DNA of 64,000 nucleotides from the NCBI GenBank assembly GCA_002841155.1, contig PHEH01000005.1:308677-372676 (forward strand). Direction: 5' to 3'. This DNA comes from Alphaproteobacteria bacterium HGW-Alphaproteobacteria-18. GTDB lineage: Bacteria; Pseudomonadota; Alphaproteobacteria; Caulobacterales; Hyphomonadaceae. Both the position numbers and the translations under genes were made by a program. The notes under the pieces are model-generated. The model searched no databases, was not told the DNA's origin, and saw only the letters and a program-made list of their open reading frames with translations. Each line of letters opens with the position of its first letter. Position 1 is the stretch's first letter. Of the stretch, positions 52,874 to 62,432 are shown piece by piece.

Positions 52874-55495
52874 ATGCGCACTGAAACTCCCGTCGCTGTA
52901 AAACTTGCCGACTACACGCCCTATCCCTTCTCGATTGATGAGGTTCGCCTGGAATTCCGGCTGGACCCTGGCGCCACGCAGGTGCGCGCCACGCTGAAGG
53001 TGACCCCGGCTGGCAGTGGCCCGATGCGGCTCGACGGCGAGGCCCTGATGCTGAAATCGATCCGGATGGCAGCCGAAGGGGCTGCCCTCTCGATCCTGCC
53101 GCCTTCGGAATACGCGCTGGATGATCACGGGCTGACGCTGTCGGCGCCGCCGTCCGGCCCCTTCACCCTCGAAACGCTGGTCGAGATTTCGCCGGAGAAG
53201 AACACCGCCCTGTCGGGGCTCTATATGTCCGGCGGGCGCTTCTGCACCCAGTGCGAAGCCATCGGCTTCCGCCGCATCACTTACTATCCCGACCGCCCGG
53301 ATGTGATGAGCAGCTTCCGTGTCCGGCTTGAAGCGGAGAAGGCGACCTATCCCCATCTCCTCTCCAATGGCACGCCGGGGGAGGCCGGGGATCTCGCCGA
53401 TGGCTGGCATTTTGCCGAATGGGACGATCCCCACAAGAAGCCCGCCTATCTCTTCGCGCTGTGTGCCGGTGAATATGACGTGCTGCGCGACAGCTTCACC
53501 ACGGCCAGCGGCGCGCATGTCGATCTCGGCATCTATGTCGACAAGGGTGAAGCGCCGCGCGCCGCCTGGGCGATGGACAGCCTGAAACGGTCCATGCGCT
53601 GGGACGAGGAAGCCTATGGCCGGGAATATGATCTCGGCGTCTTCAACATCGTGGCCGTGCGCGATTTCAATTTCGGCGCAATGGAGAACAAGGGCCTCAA
53701 CATCTTCAACTCCGCCTATGTGCTGGCAGATGAAGCCACGGCCACCGATCTCGATTTCGAAGCCATCGAATCCATTGTTGCCCACGAATACTTTCACAAC
53801 TGGACGGGCAACCGCATCACCTGCCGCGACTGGTTCCAGCTCTGCCTGAAGGAAGGCCTCACCGTCTTCCGGGATCAGAACTTCTCCGCCGACATGCGCT
53901 CGCGCCCGGTGCAGCGCATCAAGGATGTGATCAAGCTGCGCGCCCGCCAGTTTGCCGAAGATGCCGGCCCGCTCGCCCATTCAGTGCGGCCTGACAATTA
54001 CGCCGCCATCGACAATCTCTACACCGCGACCGTGTATGAGAAGGGTTCGGAAATCATCGGCATGCTCCGCAGGCAGATCGGCCTGGAAGATTTCCGGAAA
54101 GGCATGGACCTCTATTTCGAGCGGCATGACGGGCAGGCCGTCACCATCGAAGATTTCTACGCCTGTTTTGAAGCCGCCACGGGCCGGGACTTCGCCGCCT
54201 TCCGCCGCTGGTATGCTCAGGCGGGCACGCCGGAAATCACGGTTGCGGAAAGCTGGGATGGCGCCAGCGCAACCCTGCGCGTGAAGCTCTCCCAGGCAAC
54301 GCGGCCAACTAATGGCCAGCCAGTGAAGAAGCCGGTGCCCGTGCCTCTTCTCTCCGCGCTGCTGGATGGCAAAGGCGGCCATGCCGCCGCCGAAGGGCGC
54401 GCCGCTGAACCGTTCCTGTTTGTCCTGGAGGATGACAGTGCCGAGCTCACTTTCAAGCTGCCCGCGGGCAGCGACCGCCCGCTTGTCTCGCTCAACCGCG
54501 ACTTCTCCGCGCCCGTGCGCCTGACGCGCGCGCTCAGCCGCGATGAACGCCTCGCGCTCGTCCGTGCCGAGACAGATCCGTTCAATACCTGGGACGGATT
54601 GCAGACCCTGATCAAGGAAGAAATCCTCACCCTGGCCGACGGCTCGCAGACAGCGCCCGATACGGCTCTTGTTGAGGCGATTGGTCAGGCCGTGCGCGGC
54701 GCTATGGGCGATCCGGCCTTTGCCGCGCTCCTGACGCGCTTGCCGGATGTGGGCGAGCTGTTCCTGGAACGCGAGCCGGCCGATCCGGTGGCCCTGGCGG
54801 CGGCCCGCCGCAAATTGCAGGCGGCGATTGCCGCAGAGCTTTCCGCCGAGATCACCGAAACGCTGGCGGCGCCCTCACCGGCGCCCTATAATCCGGGGGC
54901 GGAGCAGGCCTCCATCCGGGCGCTGCGCTCAGCCTTCATCCTGCTGCTGGGCGGGCGCGGAGACGCGGCCGATACGCTGCACGGTCTTTACCGCAACGCC
55001 CCGAACATGACCGAGCAGCTCTCCGCCCTGCGCGCGCTGACGCTCTCCACCGGCCCCGGCCGGGAGGAGGCGCTCGCCGATTTCGAAGCGCAATGGAAAC
55101 AGAACGCGCTGGTCATGGACAAATGGTTCTCCGTCCAGGCCGCCCTTGGCACGGCTGAGGATGTCCGCCGGCTGATTGCCCATCCTGACTTTGACCTGCG
55201 CAATCCAAACCGGGTGCGCTCGGTGGTGGCTGCCTTCGCAATGCAGAACCTCGCTGCCTTCCACGCCCCCGATGGCTCGGGCTATGCGGCCGTGGAAGAA
55301 ACCATCCTTGCCGCCGACAAGGCCAACCCCGCGCTCGGCGCGCGCCTGATCACGGCGTTCGAGCAATGGCGCCTGCTGGAGCCCCGCGCGGGCGCCGAAG
55401 CAGAGGCCTGCCTGAAGCGCCTGATCGCAGGGGGCTTGTCGCCCAATGCGATGGATATTGCCAGCCGCGCCCTCGAAGGCGACACCAAAGGTTAA
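52874..55495 (+). CDS. pepN: Aminopeptidase N (M1 family)
   Basis: Zinc metallo-aminopeptidase removing N-terminal residues in cytosolic peptide recycling. 873 residues, normal E. coli PepN length. Landmarks: substrate-anchoring GAMENKGLNIFNSAYVLAD (GAMEN), zinc motif HEYFHNW with H304, H308 and the downstream Glu in RDWFQLCLKEGLTVFRDQNF, and the catalytic Tyr in TATVYEKGSEIIGML. The C-terminal part is helical (DNATPase-like arches). The ATG is preceded by an in-frame TTG that I left out. It is divergent from the VanZ gene. Confidence 0.97.
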   Translation: MRTETPVAVKLADYTPYPFSIDEVRLEFRLDPGATQVRATLKVTPAGSGPMRLDGEALMLKSIRMAAEGAALSILPPSEYALDDHGLTLSAPPSGPFTLETLVEISPEKNTALSGLYMSGGRFCTQCEAIGFRRITYYPDRPDVMSSFRVRLEAEKATYPHLLSNGTPGEAGDLADGWHFAEWDDPHKKPAYLFALCAGEYDVLRDSFTTASGAHVDLGIYVDKGEAPRAAWAMDSLKRSMRWDEEAYGREYDLGVFNIVAVRDFNFGAMENKGLNIFNSAYVLADEATATDLDFEAIESIVAHEYFHNWTGNRITCRDWFQLCLKEGLTVFRDQNFSADMRSRPVQRIKDVIKLRARQFAEDAGPLAHSVRPDNYAAIDNLYTATVYEKGSEIIGMLRRQIGLEDFRKGMDLYFERHDGQAVTIEDFYACFEAATGRDFAAFRRWYAQAGTPEITVAESWDGASATLRVKLSQATRPTNGQPVKKPVPVPLLSALLDGKGGHAAAEGRAAEPFLFVLEDDSAELTFKLPAGSDRPLVSLNRDFSAPVRLTRALSRDERLALVRAETDPFNTWDGLQTLIKEEILTLADGSQTAPDTALVEAIGQAVRGAMGDPAFAALLTRLPDVGELFLEREPADPVALAAARRKLQAAIAAELSAEITETLAAPSPAPYNPGAEQASIRALRSAFILLLGGRGDAADTLHGLYRNAPNMTEQLSALRALTLSTGPGREEALADFEAQWKQNALVMDKWFSVQAALGTAEDVRRLIAHPDFDLRNPNRVRSVVAAFAMQNLAAFHAPDGSGYAAVEETILAADKANPALGARLITAFEQWRLLEPRAGAEAEACLKRLIAGGLSPNAMDIASRALEGDTKG

Positions 55496-55587
55496 TTCCA
55501 CAGCTAACTTCGTTAACGAACGGTCAATGTTTCAGCAGGAAAAGGTAGGTTGCCTATTTCCCGGAAGTAGCAGGCGTCAGGCTCACA

Positions 55588-57978
55588 TTGGCAAGATCGC
55601 AGGCCCGTTCTCACCTGAAATCAGTTGCTGTCGCAGAAGATGTGGCAGCAAAGGCAGAGGCGCGCCGTCTGCGCGTCCTGGTTCCACTGATCCTTGCGCT
55701 GCTGGCTTTTGCGCTCGGGCTCAAGGCTTGGGACGAGCGCCAGAGCGCTGAAACTGCCCGTCTGAGCCAGATCGAGGGCGAAGCGCGCCACCTTGCTGCC
55801 CGGGTTGAAGCCACGGCGACTGTGGCCATCACCGCCATTTCCATCGCGGAAGGGGGCAGCGTCCCCCGCGCCGAAACGGCGAGCCTGACCCCCGGCATCG
55901 ACGCCATCGTCTCTCTAAGTGATGCCTCTCAGTCTCCGGCTGGATCGCGCCTGCGTCAGGCGGCGGATACGGCTGCCCTTATGATGCGAGAAGGCGCCAA
56001 AATTGGCCTCTCGGGACAGGGAGACTTTGTGTTCCTTGCCGGGCTGGATGCCCGAAATCCGGTGATCGCACTCACACAGGCTTCAAAGATACTTTCTGAA
56101 CCTGGACACGGGGTTCGTATTACGGTGCGGGGAGAGGGCAATACACTTGACCTGGGGGATGCCGCTCTGGCCACTGCTGCCGCGAGCGCAGACATCCGCC
56201 GGCCGAGGGTGGCGGCGGGCGCTGCATCGGCCTGCGTCCCTGTCAGCACTGGGGCAGTGTCGGTATGTGTCACCGTGAATCAGCCATTGATCACCCGGGC
56301 AGATCTTCTGAGCTTTGCGATTTTCGCGCTTCTGGTCGCTGCGCCGACATTCACGCTCTTCGGCTTGTCGCGGCGGCTCTCCCTTCGCCAGCGCGAGATT
56401 GCCATTCATGAAACCCGCACGGAGGAATCCGACCGTATCCTCGGTCTCGTCATGCGCGGCGCCCGCGCGGGGTACTGGGAATGGTATCAGGATTCCAATT
56501 CGCTGTTTCTCAGTGAAGGGGCCGCAGATCTGGTGGGCGTGGCAGATACGGGCCGCGTGTCACTCGACGAGTTGCTGGACCGGGTTCCGGTTGAGAGCCG
56601 GGGCTATGTGAAGGAGGGGTTTTCCAAGGCGCGCAGCATCGGCTGGGTTCACCTCACCTTCATTGCCCAGACGAGCCCGCTGCGCTGGATCGAGACGCGG
56701 GGCAGCGTATCCACCGATCCGGTCAGTGGCACGACCGTATTTGGCGGCATCATGATGGATGCCACCGAACGCAAGCAGGCCGAAGACCGGGTGAAGACCG
56801 CCGAGCGCCGCCTGCGCAACGCCATCGAAGGCTTCAACGGTCCCTTCGCCCTCTGGGATACGCGCAAGCGGCTGCTCTACTGGAACCGCGCCTTTGCGCT
56901 CGATTTCGGCTTGCAGGACACGCTGCGGCCAGGAATGAGCCATGATACGGTTGTTATTGCCCGGGCAGGGGCCGTTGCGATGGAACGCCAATCGGCAGAG
57001 GATGCGCGCACCACAGCCCTCGCCTTGCGCAATGGGCGCTGGCTCAAGATGGTTGAACGCGGAACACCTGATGGCGGACTCATCACGGTTGGCATCGATG
57101 TCTCTGAAAATGTCCGCAACGAGGAAGAGCTGAAGAAGCAGAAGGAAAAGCTGCGCCGCGTCGCGCTGGACCTTGAGCGATCAGAGGGACATTCCAACGA
57201 ACTCAGCCGGAAGTACTCGGAGGAAAAGGAAAAGGCAGAGCGCGCTGCGCTCGCCAAGTCTGCCTTCCTCGCCAATATGAGCCATGAGCTGCGTACGCCG
57301 CTCAACGCCGTCATCGGCTTTTCCGAGATCATGACGAATGAACTCGCCGGCCCGCTCGGCGATCCGTCGTATAAGGAGTATGCCAAGGACATCCTGATAT
57401 CGGGCCAGCACCTGCTGGACATGATCAACGACATTCTCGACATGGCCAAGATCGAAGCGGGCAAGATGACGATCAGCCCGCAGCCCATCGATCCGATCGA
57501 CCCGGTCGATGCGGCGATGCGCATGATCCGCCGGAAGGCCGAAGAGAAAGAGATCGATCTTGTCCTCGAAGCTGAGGAGAATATGCCCGATATTGACGCC
57601 GATCATCGCGCCATCCGCCAGATGATGCTGAACCTCCTCTCCAATGCCATCAAGTTCACCGACCGCGAGGGTAAGATCACTGTGCGCGTCGAGCAGCGGG
57701 GCACGGATATCTATTTCGGCGTCACCGATACCGGCATCGGCATTCCTGCCGAAGATCTGCCGCGTCTTGCCCAGCCCTTCGAGCAGGTTTCCAAGACCAA
57801 GGATCGAAATCACGAAGGCACAGGCCTTGGCCTTGCCCTGACCAAATCCTTCGCGGAGATGCATGGCGGCCGGATGCTGCTCTCCTCGATCTATGGCGAG
57901 GGGACAACGGTTGCGTTCGTGCTGCCAATTGGAGGGCCGGCGGCGATCCGTTTCGACATTCAGCGCGATGTGGCGTGA
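55588..57978 (+). CDS. PAS-domain sensor histidine kinase, PleC/DivJ-like
   Basis: 796 residues. Membrane helix at about 30-48 (VLVPLILALLAFALGLKAW), periplasmic region to about 235, second helix at about 237-257 (FAIFALLVAAPTFTLFGL), PAS domain at about 276-400 (SDRILGLVMRGARAGYWEWYQDSNSLF), a second PAS-like domain at 405-520 (RLRNAIEGFNGPFALWDTRKRLL), a coiled coil, HisKA with H566 in SHELRTPLNAVIGFSEIM, and HATPase with N, DTGIGIP, GTGLGLALTKS boxes. The NELAGPLG segment after the His box is the PleC/DivJ-type pattern, and the kinase would sense a periplasmic signal and act on DivK/PleD-like regulators; that is inference. The start TTG 55588 is weakly supported; GTG 55639 is the alternative. 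Confidence 0.85.
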   Translation: MARSQARSHLKSVAVAEDVAAKAEARRLRVLVPLILALLAFALGLKAWDERQSAETARLSQIEGEARHLAARVEATATVAITAISIAEGGSVPRAETASLTPGIDAIVSLSDASQSPAGSRLRQAADTAALMMREGAKIGLSGQGDFVFLAGLDARNPVIALTQASKILSEPGHGVRITVRGEGNTLDLGDAALATAAASADIRRPRVAAGAASACVPVSTGAVSVCVTVNQPLITRADLLSFAIFALLVAAPTFTLFGLSRRLSLRQREIAIHETRTEESDRILGLVMRGARAGYWEWYQDSNSLFLSEGAADLVGVADTGRVSLDELLDRVPVESRGYVKEGFSKARSIGWVHLTFIAQTSPLRWIETRGSVSTDPVSGTTVFGGIMMDATERKQAEDRVKTAERRLRNAIEGFNGPFALWDTRKRLLYWNRAFALDFGLQDTLRPGMSHDTVVIARAGAVAMERQSAEDARTTALALRNGRWLKMVERGTPDGGLITVGIDVSENVRNEEELKKQKEKLRRVALDLERSEGHSNELSRKYSEEKEKAERAALAKSAFLANMSHELRTPLNAVIGFSEIMTNELAGPLGDPSYKEYAKDILISGQHLLDMINDILDMAKIEAGKMTISPQPIDPIDPVDAAMRMIRRKAEEKEIDLVLEAEENMPDIDADHRAIRQMMLNLLSNAIKFTDREGKITVRVEQRGTDIYFGVTDTGIGIPAEDLPRLAQPFEQVSKTKDRNHEGTGLGLALTKSFAEMHGGRMLLSSIYGEGTTVAFVLPIGGPAAIRFDIQRDVA

Positions 57979-57981
57979 AGC

Positions 57982-58581
57982 TTAAGGCCTCTGGTTCCAG
58001 CTCAATAGTTCGCTGCCAGATGATGTCACGGTAAGCTCGCCCCAGGCGCCGGTCTTGAGTTTCCGGTCCAGCCCTTCGGGCAGTTTATCCACCACATCGG
58101 GCAGGAAGCGCGCGATGCCATTTGAGGTGACGAGGAGCGCGGCGGCGTCTTCGGCAAGGCCCGCCGCGCGCGCCAGCAGATCTGACCAGCCTGCGCGGAT
58201 CGCGGCGACATCCACCTGCCAGCCGGGCGGAGGTACGCCGTCCCGGTCCCAGGCCTCCAGCGCGGCGCCAAGACGCGCAGCGACCACCTCTTCGGGCTGG
58301 TTCTCGTCAGGCCCATAGTCAATTTCGGTGAGGAAAGGCGCGACCAGAAGGGCAGGGTTGTCTGTTCGTGCGCTGAGGATCGCGCGCGCCGTCTGCCGGG
58401 TGCGCACAAGCGTGGAGCAGAGCGCGGCGGAAAACCGGATGCTGGCAAAATGAGCGGCGAGCTTGCGGGCCTGTTCGCGACCAGAGACGGAAAGAGGCAA
58501 ATCGGTCCGCGCGCCGACGCGGGTAACGGTATCTCCCGTGTCGAAGGTATTGCCATGCCGGACGATATAAAGCCGGGCCAT
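57982..58581 (-). CDS. Histidine phosphatase family protein
   Basis: 199 residues of the phosphoglycerate mutase-like (SixA/GpmB-type) superfamily. The RHG motif RLYIVRHGNTFDTG, the second Arg in STLVRTRQTAR, and the Glu in FLTEIDYGPDENQP are present; the C-terminal catalytic His is not obvious (LLVTSNGIARFLP has Ser-Asn-Gly where VSHGG is usual). That substitution would weaken normal phosphatase chemistry and should be noted. Start ATG 58581 was chosen, 4 bp after the kdsB stop. It is the last gene of lipoprotein-kdsB-phosphatase. Confidence 0.85.
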   Translation of the reverse strand: MARLYIVRHGNTFDTGDTVTRVGARTDLPLSVSGREQARKLAAHFASIRFSAALCSTLVRTRQTARAILSARTDNPALLVAPFLTEIDYGPDENQPEEVVAARLGAALEAWDRDGVPPPGWQVDVAAIRAGWSDLLARAAGLAEDAAALLVTSNGIARFLPDVVDKLPEGLDRKLKTGAWGELTVTSSGSELLSWNQRP

Positions 58582-58585
58582 GACG

Positions 58586-59398
58586 TCAGGCGATGTCAGG
58601 GTCACCCAGCTCAGCGACCAAGCGCTCAGCGAGGGCAATATCTTCAGCGGTGTCGATACCGGGAATGGCGATCCGGCCGGGCTTGACTTCCACAGCCTGC
58701 ACGCTGAAACCGTTCTCGATCAGGCGCAGTTGCTCCAGGCCTTCCAGGCGCTCATAATAGCTTTCGGAAAGGGCGCAGTAGCGGCGCAGCGTATCCAGGC
58801 GGAAGCCATAAAGGCCGACATGCTGGCAGACGGGCGAGAGATCGTTCAGTCGACGGAGCTCTGGTTCCTTGCGGATAGCGGGCATGATGTTCTTGGAAAA
58901 CCAGATTGCCCGGCCCTTGGGATCTTTCACCAGCGTTGTGCCTGAAAAGGGTGTCTGGGCCTTGTGCGCGCGCAGCTGATCGAGCGCCGCCCAGCTCAGC
59001 CGTATATAGGGCGTTGCCGCATCTGAACCGGATTTCTCAAGAGCTTCGACAACTGCCACGACATGCTCAACCGGCGTGAATGGCGCGTCGCCCTGAAGGT
59101 TCACGACAAAGTCCGGGCACATGCCGAGGCCGTCGACAGCGGCGAGCGCGCGGTCAGAGCCAGAGGGCAGGGCAGGATCGGTCATCACCACATTGATCTT
59201 GTGGTCGCGGCAGTATTGCAGGATGCGCGTATCATCGGTGGCGACGACAAACTCAGCGCCCTTGCCAAGCCGGGCGGCGGCCCGCCGGGCAAGCTCGGCC
59301 ACCCGGCTGACCATGGTTTTACCGGCAATCTTGGCGAGTGGCTTGCCCGGCAGGCGGGTTGAGCCATAACGGGCAGGAACAACGATCAGGGTCTGCAT
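58586..59398 (-). CDS. kdsB: 3-deoxy-manno-octulosonate cytidylyltransferase
   Basis: Activates KDO with CTP to CMP-KDO for lipopolysaccharide core synthesis. 270 residues with VVPARYGSTRLPGKPLAKIAGKTMVSRVAELARRAA at the N-terminus, VVATDDTRILQYC, SGSDRALAAVD (KdsB: SGTDR), NLQGDAPFTPVEHV (metal Asp), GLYGFRLDTLRRYCALSESYYERLEGLEQLRLIENG near the end, and the last segment IPGIDTAEDIALAERLV. The phrase GDAPFTP differs from GDEPLI of E. coli KdsB, so a variant specificity is possible but less likely. Start ATG 59398. Adjacent to a lipoprotein gene upstream with an 18-bp gap. Confidence 0.88.
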   Translation of the reverse strand: MQTLIVVPARYGSTRLPGKPLAKIAGKTMVSRVAELARRAAARLGKGAEFVVATDDTRILQYCRDHKINVVMTDPALPSGSDRALAAVDGLGMCPDFVVNLQGDAPFTPVEHVVAVVEALEKSGSDAATPYIRLSWAALDQLRAHKAQTPFSGTTLVKDPKGRAIWFSKNIMPAIRKEPELRRLNDLSPVCQHVGLYGFRLDTLRRYCALSESYYERLEGLEQLRLIENGFSVQAVEVKPGRIAIPGIDTAEDIALAERLVAELGDPDIA

Positions 59399-59415
59399 GT
59401 GGTCTGCTCCGCAGA

Positions 59416-59862
59416 TCAGGGGCGCTGGCCGGACTGAATCTGTCCGTCCGTCTGCATCACCTGTACAAGTGCGAGGATCGGGCCGACCCATTGCAGCGAG
59501 GTTTCCGGCACGCCTTCATTTCGCAGGAACTGGGTGAAGGCGGGCACAAAATTCTCATGCCGGCCACATTGCGCGATCGCCGAATTCAGTTCCGGCACGA
59601 CGACCGTTTCAAAGCTGCGGGCAAAGCGCTGGATGTCTTCAGCCTTTGCGGCAAGCAGAATGCTCTGCACCGGATCAACCTTGCCATCTGCGCGGGTGAG
59701 GCGGCGCAGATCATTCACCAGGCCCCGGTTTTCCATGGCGAACTGGCCGAGAATGCGGTCGGTCCGGTATTGCACCCATTCGGTGGTGCAGGGCTCAGGC
59801 TGGGTGGCGCAGGCGCCCAGCGATCCGAGCGCCATGGCGGCTAGGGCAAAGCGGATCATCAT
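59416..59862 (-). CDS. Lipoprotein of unknown function in the kdsB operon
   Basis: 148 residues. Signal peptide MMIRFALAAMALGSLGACAT with lipobox LGAC. The mature part contains two further Cys (EPCTTEWVQYRTD and IAQCGRHENFV) that may form a disulfide, and helical LVNDLRRLTRADGKVDPVQSILLAAKAEDIQRFARSFETVV. No family recognised. The start is one of two tandem ATGs; the first has GGAGG 9 nt upstream. First gene of the lipoprotein-kdsB-phosphatase unit. Confidence 0.78.
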   Translation of the reverse strand: MMIRFALAAMALGSLGACATQPEPCTTEWVQYRTDRILGQFAMENRGLVNDLRRLTRADGKVDPVQSILLAAKAEDIQRFARSFETVVVPELNSAIAQCGRHENFVPAFTQFLRNEGVPETSLQWVGPILALVQVMQTDGQIQSGQRP

Positions 59863-59934
59863 GCAGAAGGGCCTCCCGGGCGGTGTGCTTTCGCCCGACA
59901 CTAGCCGCAACTGCCGGGCGCGGGAAGCGCTGGT

Positions 59935-62052
59935 TCAGGCCGTGCCGCAGCTGTCCTCATTCAGGCGCAGGGCCGGAGAAAAGGGAAAGAGGCTCGTATG
60001 CTTCTCCTCTCCGAGGAGATCGGCCGGGGGCGCCGGGACTTCAGGTGTTGCCGGCGGGGCGGGCACAGCCTGCGTTTTGCTGGTGCTGGTCTTGTTGGAG
60101 TAGGTGAAGGTGTGCTTGTCGCTCCTGGACGATTGCTGGCGGAACTTTGCCTTCTCTTCCTCGCTGAGGCCGGCATTCGTGTTGATGAAGCCAATCGTCT
60201 TTTCGGCGCGCAGGACATCCTTGCCACCGGCGGCGCAGGCGATTTTCACGCTTGTCCCGTCATCGGTCTTGCGCTCGACAATCCGGGTTTCGCCTTCGGC
60301 CAGATTGAGGCTCACACATTCCTCGACCAGCTGCGGGATCACCGCCGTGCGTGCCTCGATCCGGGCTTCAAAATCCTTGCCATAATAGCGCTCGACCTCA
60401 GCTTCGATGCGGGCGGCCTCAGCCTCTATACGGGCGGCATTGGCTTCTATGCGGCGCTCGATTTCCTGGGCGCGGGCTTCGCTGGCCTTGTCCATACGGG
60501 CTTCGAACAGGGCCGAGCGCGCTTCGATCTGCGCTTCCATCTGCGCGGCGCGCGCTTCGATTTCGGCGGCTCTGGTTTCCATACGGGCTTCGAATTCTTC
60601 AGCCCAGGCGTCGATCTCGTCTTCGGACATGCCGGCGAAATTCATGCTGATGCTTTCCAGCGCTGCCGCAGTGCCAAGGCTTGCGCCCATCAGGGCCAAC
60701 TCGGAGGTCATGCGGGCGATGTCCTGGAACTCCGGATCATTGGCCATGTCGAGCACGCCGCCCAGTCCTTCCGGGCCGGAGAATTCGGCCATGTCGGCAG
60801 CGATGGACATCGACAGATCATGAACCTCCGGCGGCACAGGCGGATTGGGGATCAGGCCTTTGACCGGGTCCGTCAGCAGGACGACCTGGCGGTTGTCGAT
60901 CTTTTCGCCATCCAGCCAGAGGGTGCCGTTCTGGATCTTGAGGTCTTTCTTGTCCTTTTCACCGGCCGCAGCGACCGAGGCCGTGCCCACCAGAGCCGTT
61001 GTTCCAAGGAGAACGGCAGCACCAAAGCCGATCCAGCGGCGGCGGGTATCTGGGGCGGGATAGGACATGAGCTTCAGCCTTTCCTTGAGGGCGTGGGTGA
61101 GGGGGAGGCTTGTGGTCAGCGCGATGCGGGCGGGCATCTGCATGCGGACGGCTTTGACCAGCGTGGCGCCATAAGCGTGGGGACTGGCATGGCCGCGGCG
61201 CAGTACATCGGCGTCGCAGGCGGCTTCCTGATCGGTACGGAAGGCCTGGCGGGCGATATAGGCGAGGGGATTGAACCACATCAGGGCGACGAAGATCTCG
61301 GCCATCTGGAGGGCCCAGAGATCACCGCGCTTCACATGGGTCAGCTCATGGGCAATCGCGGCGCGCGCTTCGGTGCGGGAATAGTCCTGCGCAAACCAGG
61401 CGGGCAGAACGACGGCCGGGCGGAAGAGGCCGGTGACGAAGGGGCCGCTGGAGATCAGGCTGGTGACGACGCGCGGCATGCGCTTCAGGCCAGCTTCGCG
61501 GGCGACTTCGATGGACAGGGCTTCAAGTTCGCCGGTGACGGGAATGCCCTCGCGGTCAACCACCGCCATGAATTGCGCATGCGTGTGCTGGCTGCGAGCG
61601 AGCAGGTAGAGGACGCCCGCCAGCCACACGGCCAGCGCGATCAGGCCGGCATAGACGAGAAGGTCGGGCGTCTCGGCGAGCGGTGCCGGCGGGAGGGCCG
61701 CGTCAAAAGCGGCTGGAGGCGCGGCCGGGACCGCCTCTACAGGCGCCGCGGGGACCGGTATGGTGGACATGGCCGGCACCGTTTCGGGGGCAGCGCGGGC
61801 GGCCTCTCCGGGCGCGCCGACACCGACACCGGCGGCAGGCAGCTTGAACCAGCTGAAGAGGGAGGCCTGATGCGGCAGCGGCGGCAACAGCAGCCGGACA
61901 ACCGGCAGCAGCCAGAGCGCATAGGCGATGCCGGCGCCGAAGTGACGGGCGACCGGCTTTCGGATCGCCAGGACCAGAAGGATCAGAAGCGTTGCGGCGA
62001 CGGCCGCTTCAAGTGCATGGGCCAGATAGGCGCCTGGAACCTGGGCAATCAT
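59935..62052 (-). CDS. M56 (BlaR1/MecR1-like) membrane metallopeptidase with coiled-coil sensor region
   Basis: 705 residues. The N-terminal part has membrane helices (about 9-30, 37-58 and others) around the M56 zinc peptidase motif HELTHVKRG at about residue 236, with the downstream DQEAACDADVLRR giving the third ligand. A membrane helix at about 343-363 (WIGFGAAVLLGTTALVGTASVAAAG) leads to a periplasmic region. That region carries a long helix of repeats of the type EARAAQMEAQIEAR, EIERRIEANAARIEAEAARIEAEVE (about 490-580). This is not the penicillin-binding sensor domain of BlaR1, so the signal sensed is different and unknown. It should cleave the BlaI-type repressor encoded upstream, with which it overlaps by 4 bp. 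A long plus-strand frame here is a shadow. Confidence 0.88.
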   Translation of the reverse strand: MIAQVPGAYLAHALEAAVAATLLILLVLAIRKPVARHFGAGIAYALWLLPVVRLLLPPLPHQASLFSWFKLPAAGVGVGAPGEAARAAPETVPAMSTIPVPAAPVEAVPAAPPAAFDAALPPAPLAETPDLLVYAGLIALAVWLAGVLYLLARSQHTHAQFMAVVDREGIPVTGELEALSIEVAREAGLKRMPRVVTSLISSGPFVTGLFRPAVVLPAWFAQDYSRTEARAAIAHELTHVKRGDLWALQMAEIFVALMWFNPLAYIARQAFRTDQEAACDADVLRRGHASPHAYGATLVKAVRMQMPARIALTTSLPLTHALKERLKLMSYPAPDTRRRWIGFGAAVLLGTTALVGTASVAAAGEKDKKDLKIQNGTLWLDGEKIDNRQVVLLTDPVKGLIPNPPVPPEVHDLSMSIAADMAEFSGPEGLGGVLDMANDPEFQDIARMTSELALMGASLGTAAALESISMNFAGMSEDEIDAWAEEFEARMETRAAEIEARAAQMEAQIEARSALFEARMDKASEARAQEIERRIEANAARIEAEAARIEAEVERYYGKDFEARIEARTAVIPQLVEECVSLNLAEGETRIVERKTDDGTSVKIACAAGGKDVLRAEKTIGFINTNAGLSEEEKAKFRQQSSRSDKHTFTYSNKTSTSKTQAVPAPPATPEVPAPPADLLGEEKHTSLFPFSPALRLNEDSCGTA

Positions 62053-62417
62053 TTCTTCAGCTCCCCCAGAAGCTTTTCGAGTTCGGCGATGTCATCTTTC
62101 GTCAGGCCGCGCGTGTCAGCCAGATGGGCAACCAGCGGCGCGGCGCGGCCGGAGAACACCCGGTCGACAAACTGGCCGGCGGCGCTGCCCTTGTATTCGG
62201 CTTCATCAATGGCCGGGAAATAGAGATAGCGCCGGCCATCCTCGCGGGTTGTGGCGGCGCCTTTCTCGACCAGGCGAGCAAGGAAGGTTTTCACCGTGCG
62301 GATGTTCCAGTCTTTCCCGTCACCGAGCTTCTCATGGACGTCGGAGGCGGCAAGGCCCGGCTCCGCCCAGAGGATTCCCAGGACTTCGAGTTCTGCGGCT
62401 GAAATCTGCATCATCAT
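62049..62417 (-). CDS. BlaI/MecI/CopY-family repressor
   Basis: 122 residues with a winged-helix N-terminal domain: ISAAELEVLGILWAEPGLAASDVHEKLGDGKDWNIRTVKTFLARLVEKGAATTREDGRRYLYFPAI, matching the family (A-E-x-x-V/L-x-x-x-x-W, T-V-x-T-x-L-x-R-L-x-x-K-G). The C-terminal part is the dimerisation helix. The protein should repress its own operon and be released after cleavage by the M56 partner. Of three tandem ATGs I chose 62417, since GGAGG is then 6 nt upstream. Two operator-like dyads lie just upstream of it. Confidence 0.93.
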   Translation of the reverse strand: MMMQISAAELEVLGILWAEPGLAASDVHEKLGDGKDWNIRTVKTFLARLVEKGAATTREDGRRYLYFPAIDEAEYKGSAAGQFVDRVFSGRAAPLVAHLADTRGLTKDDIAELEKLLGELKK

Positions 62418-62432
62418 GCAAGGCCTCCCATC

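Noticed and set aside
52769..53980. N-terminal extension of the VanZ frame
   Set aside because: Mirrors pepN; the VanZ pattern and the ribosome site place the start at 52768.
59998..62223. 741-codon plus-strand open frame
   Set aside because: Antisense to the M56 peptidase, whose HELTH motif, membrane helices and coupling to the repressor gene are clear.
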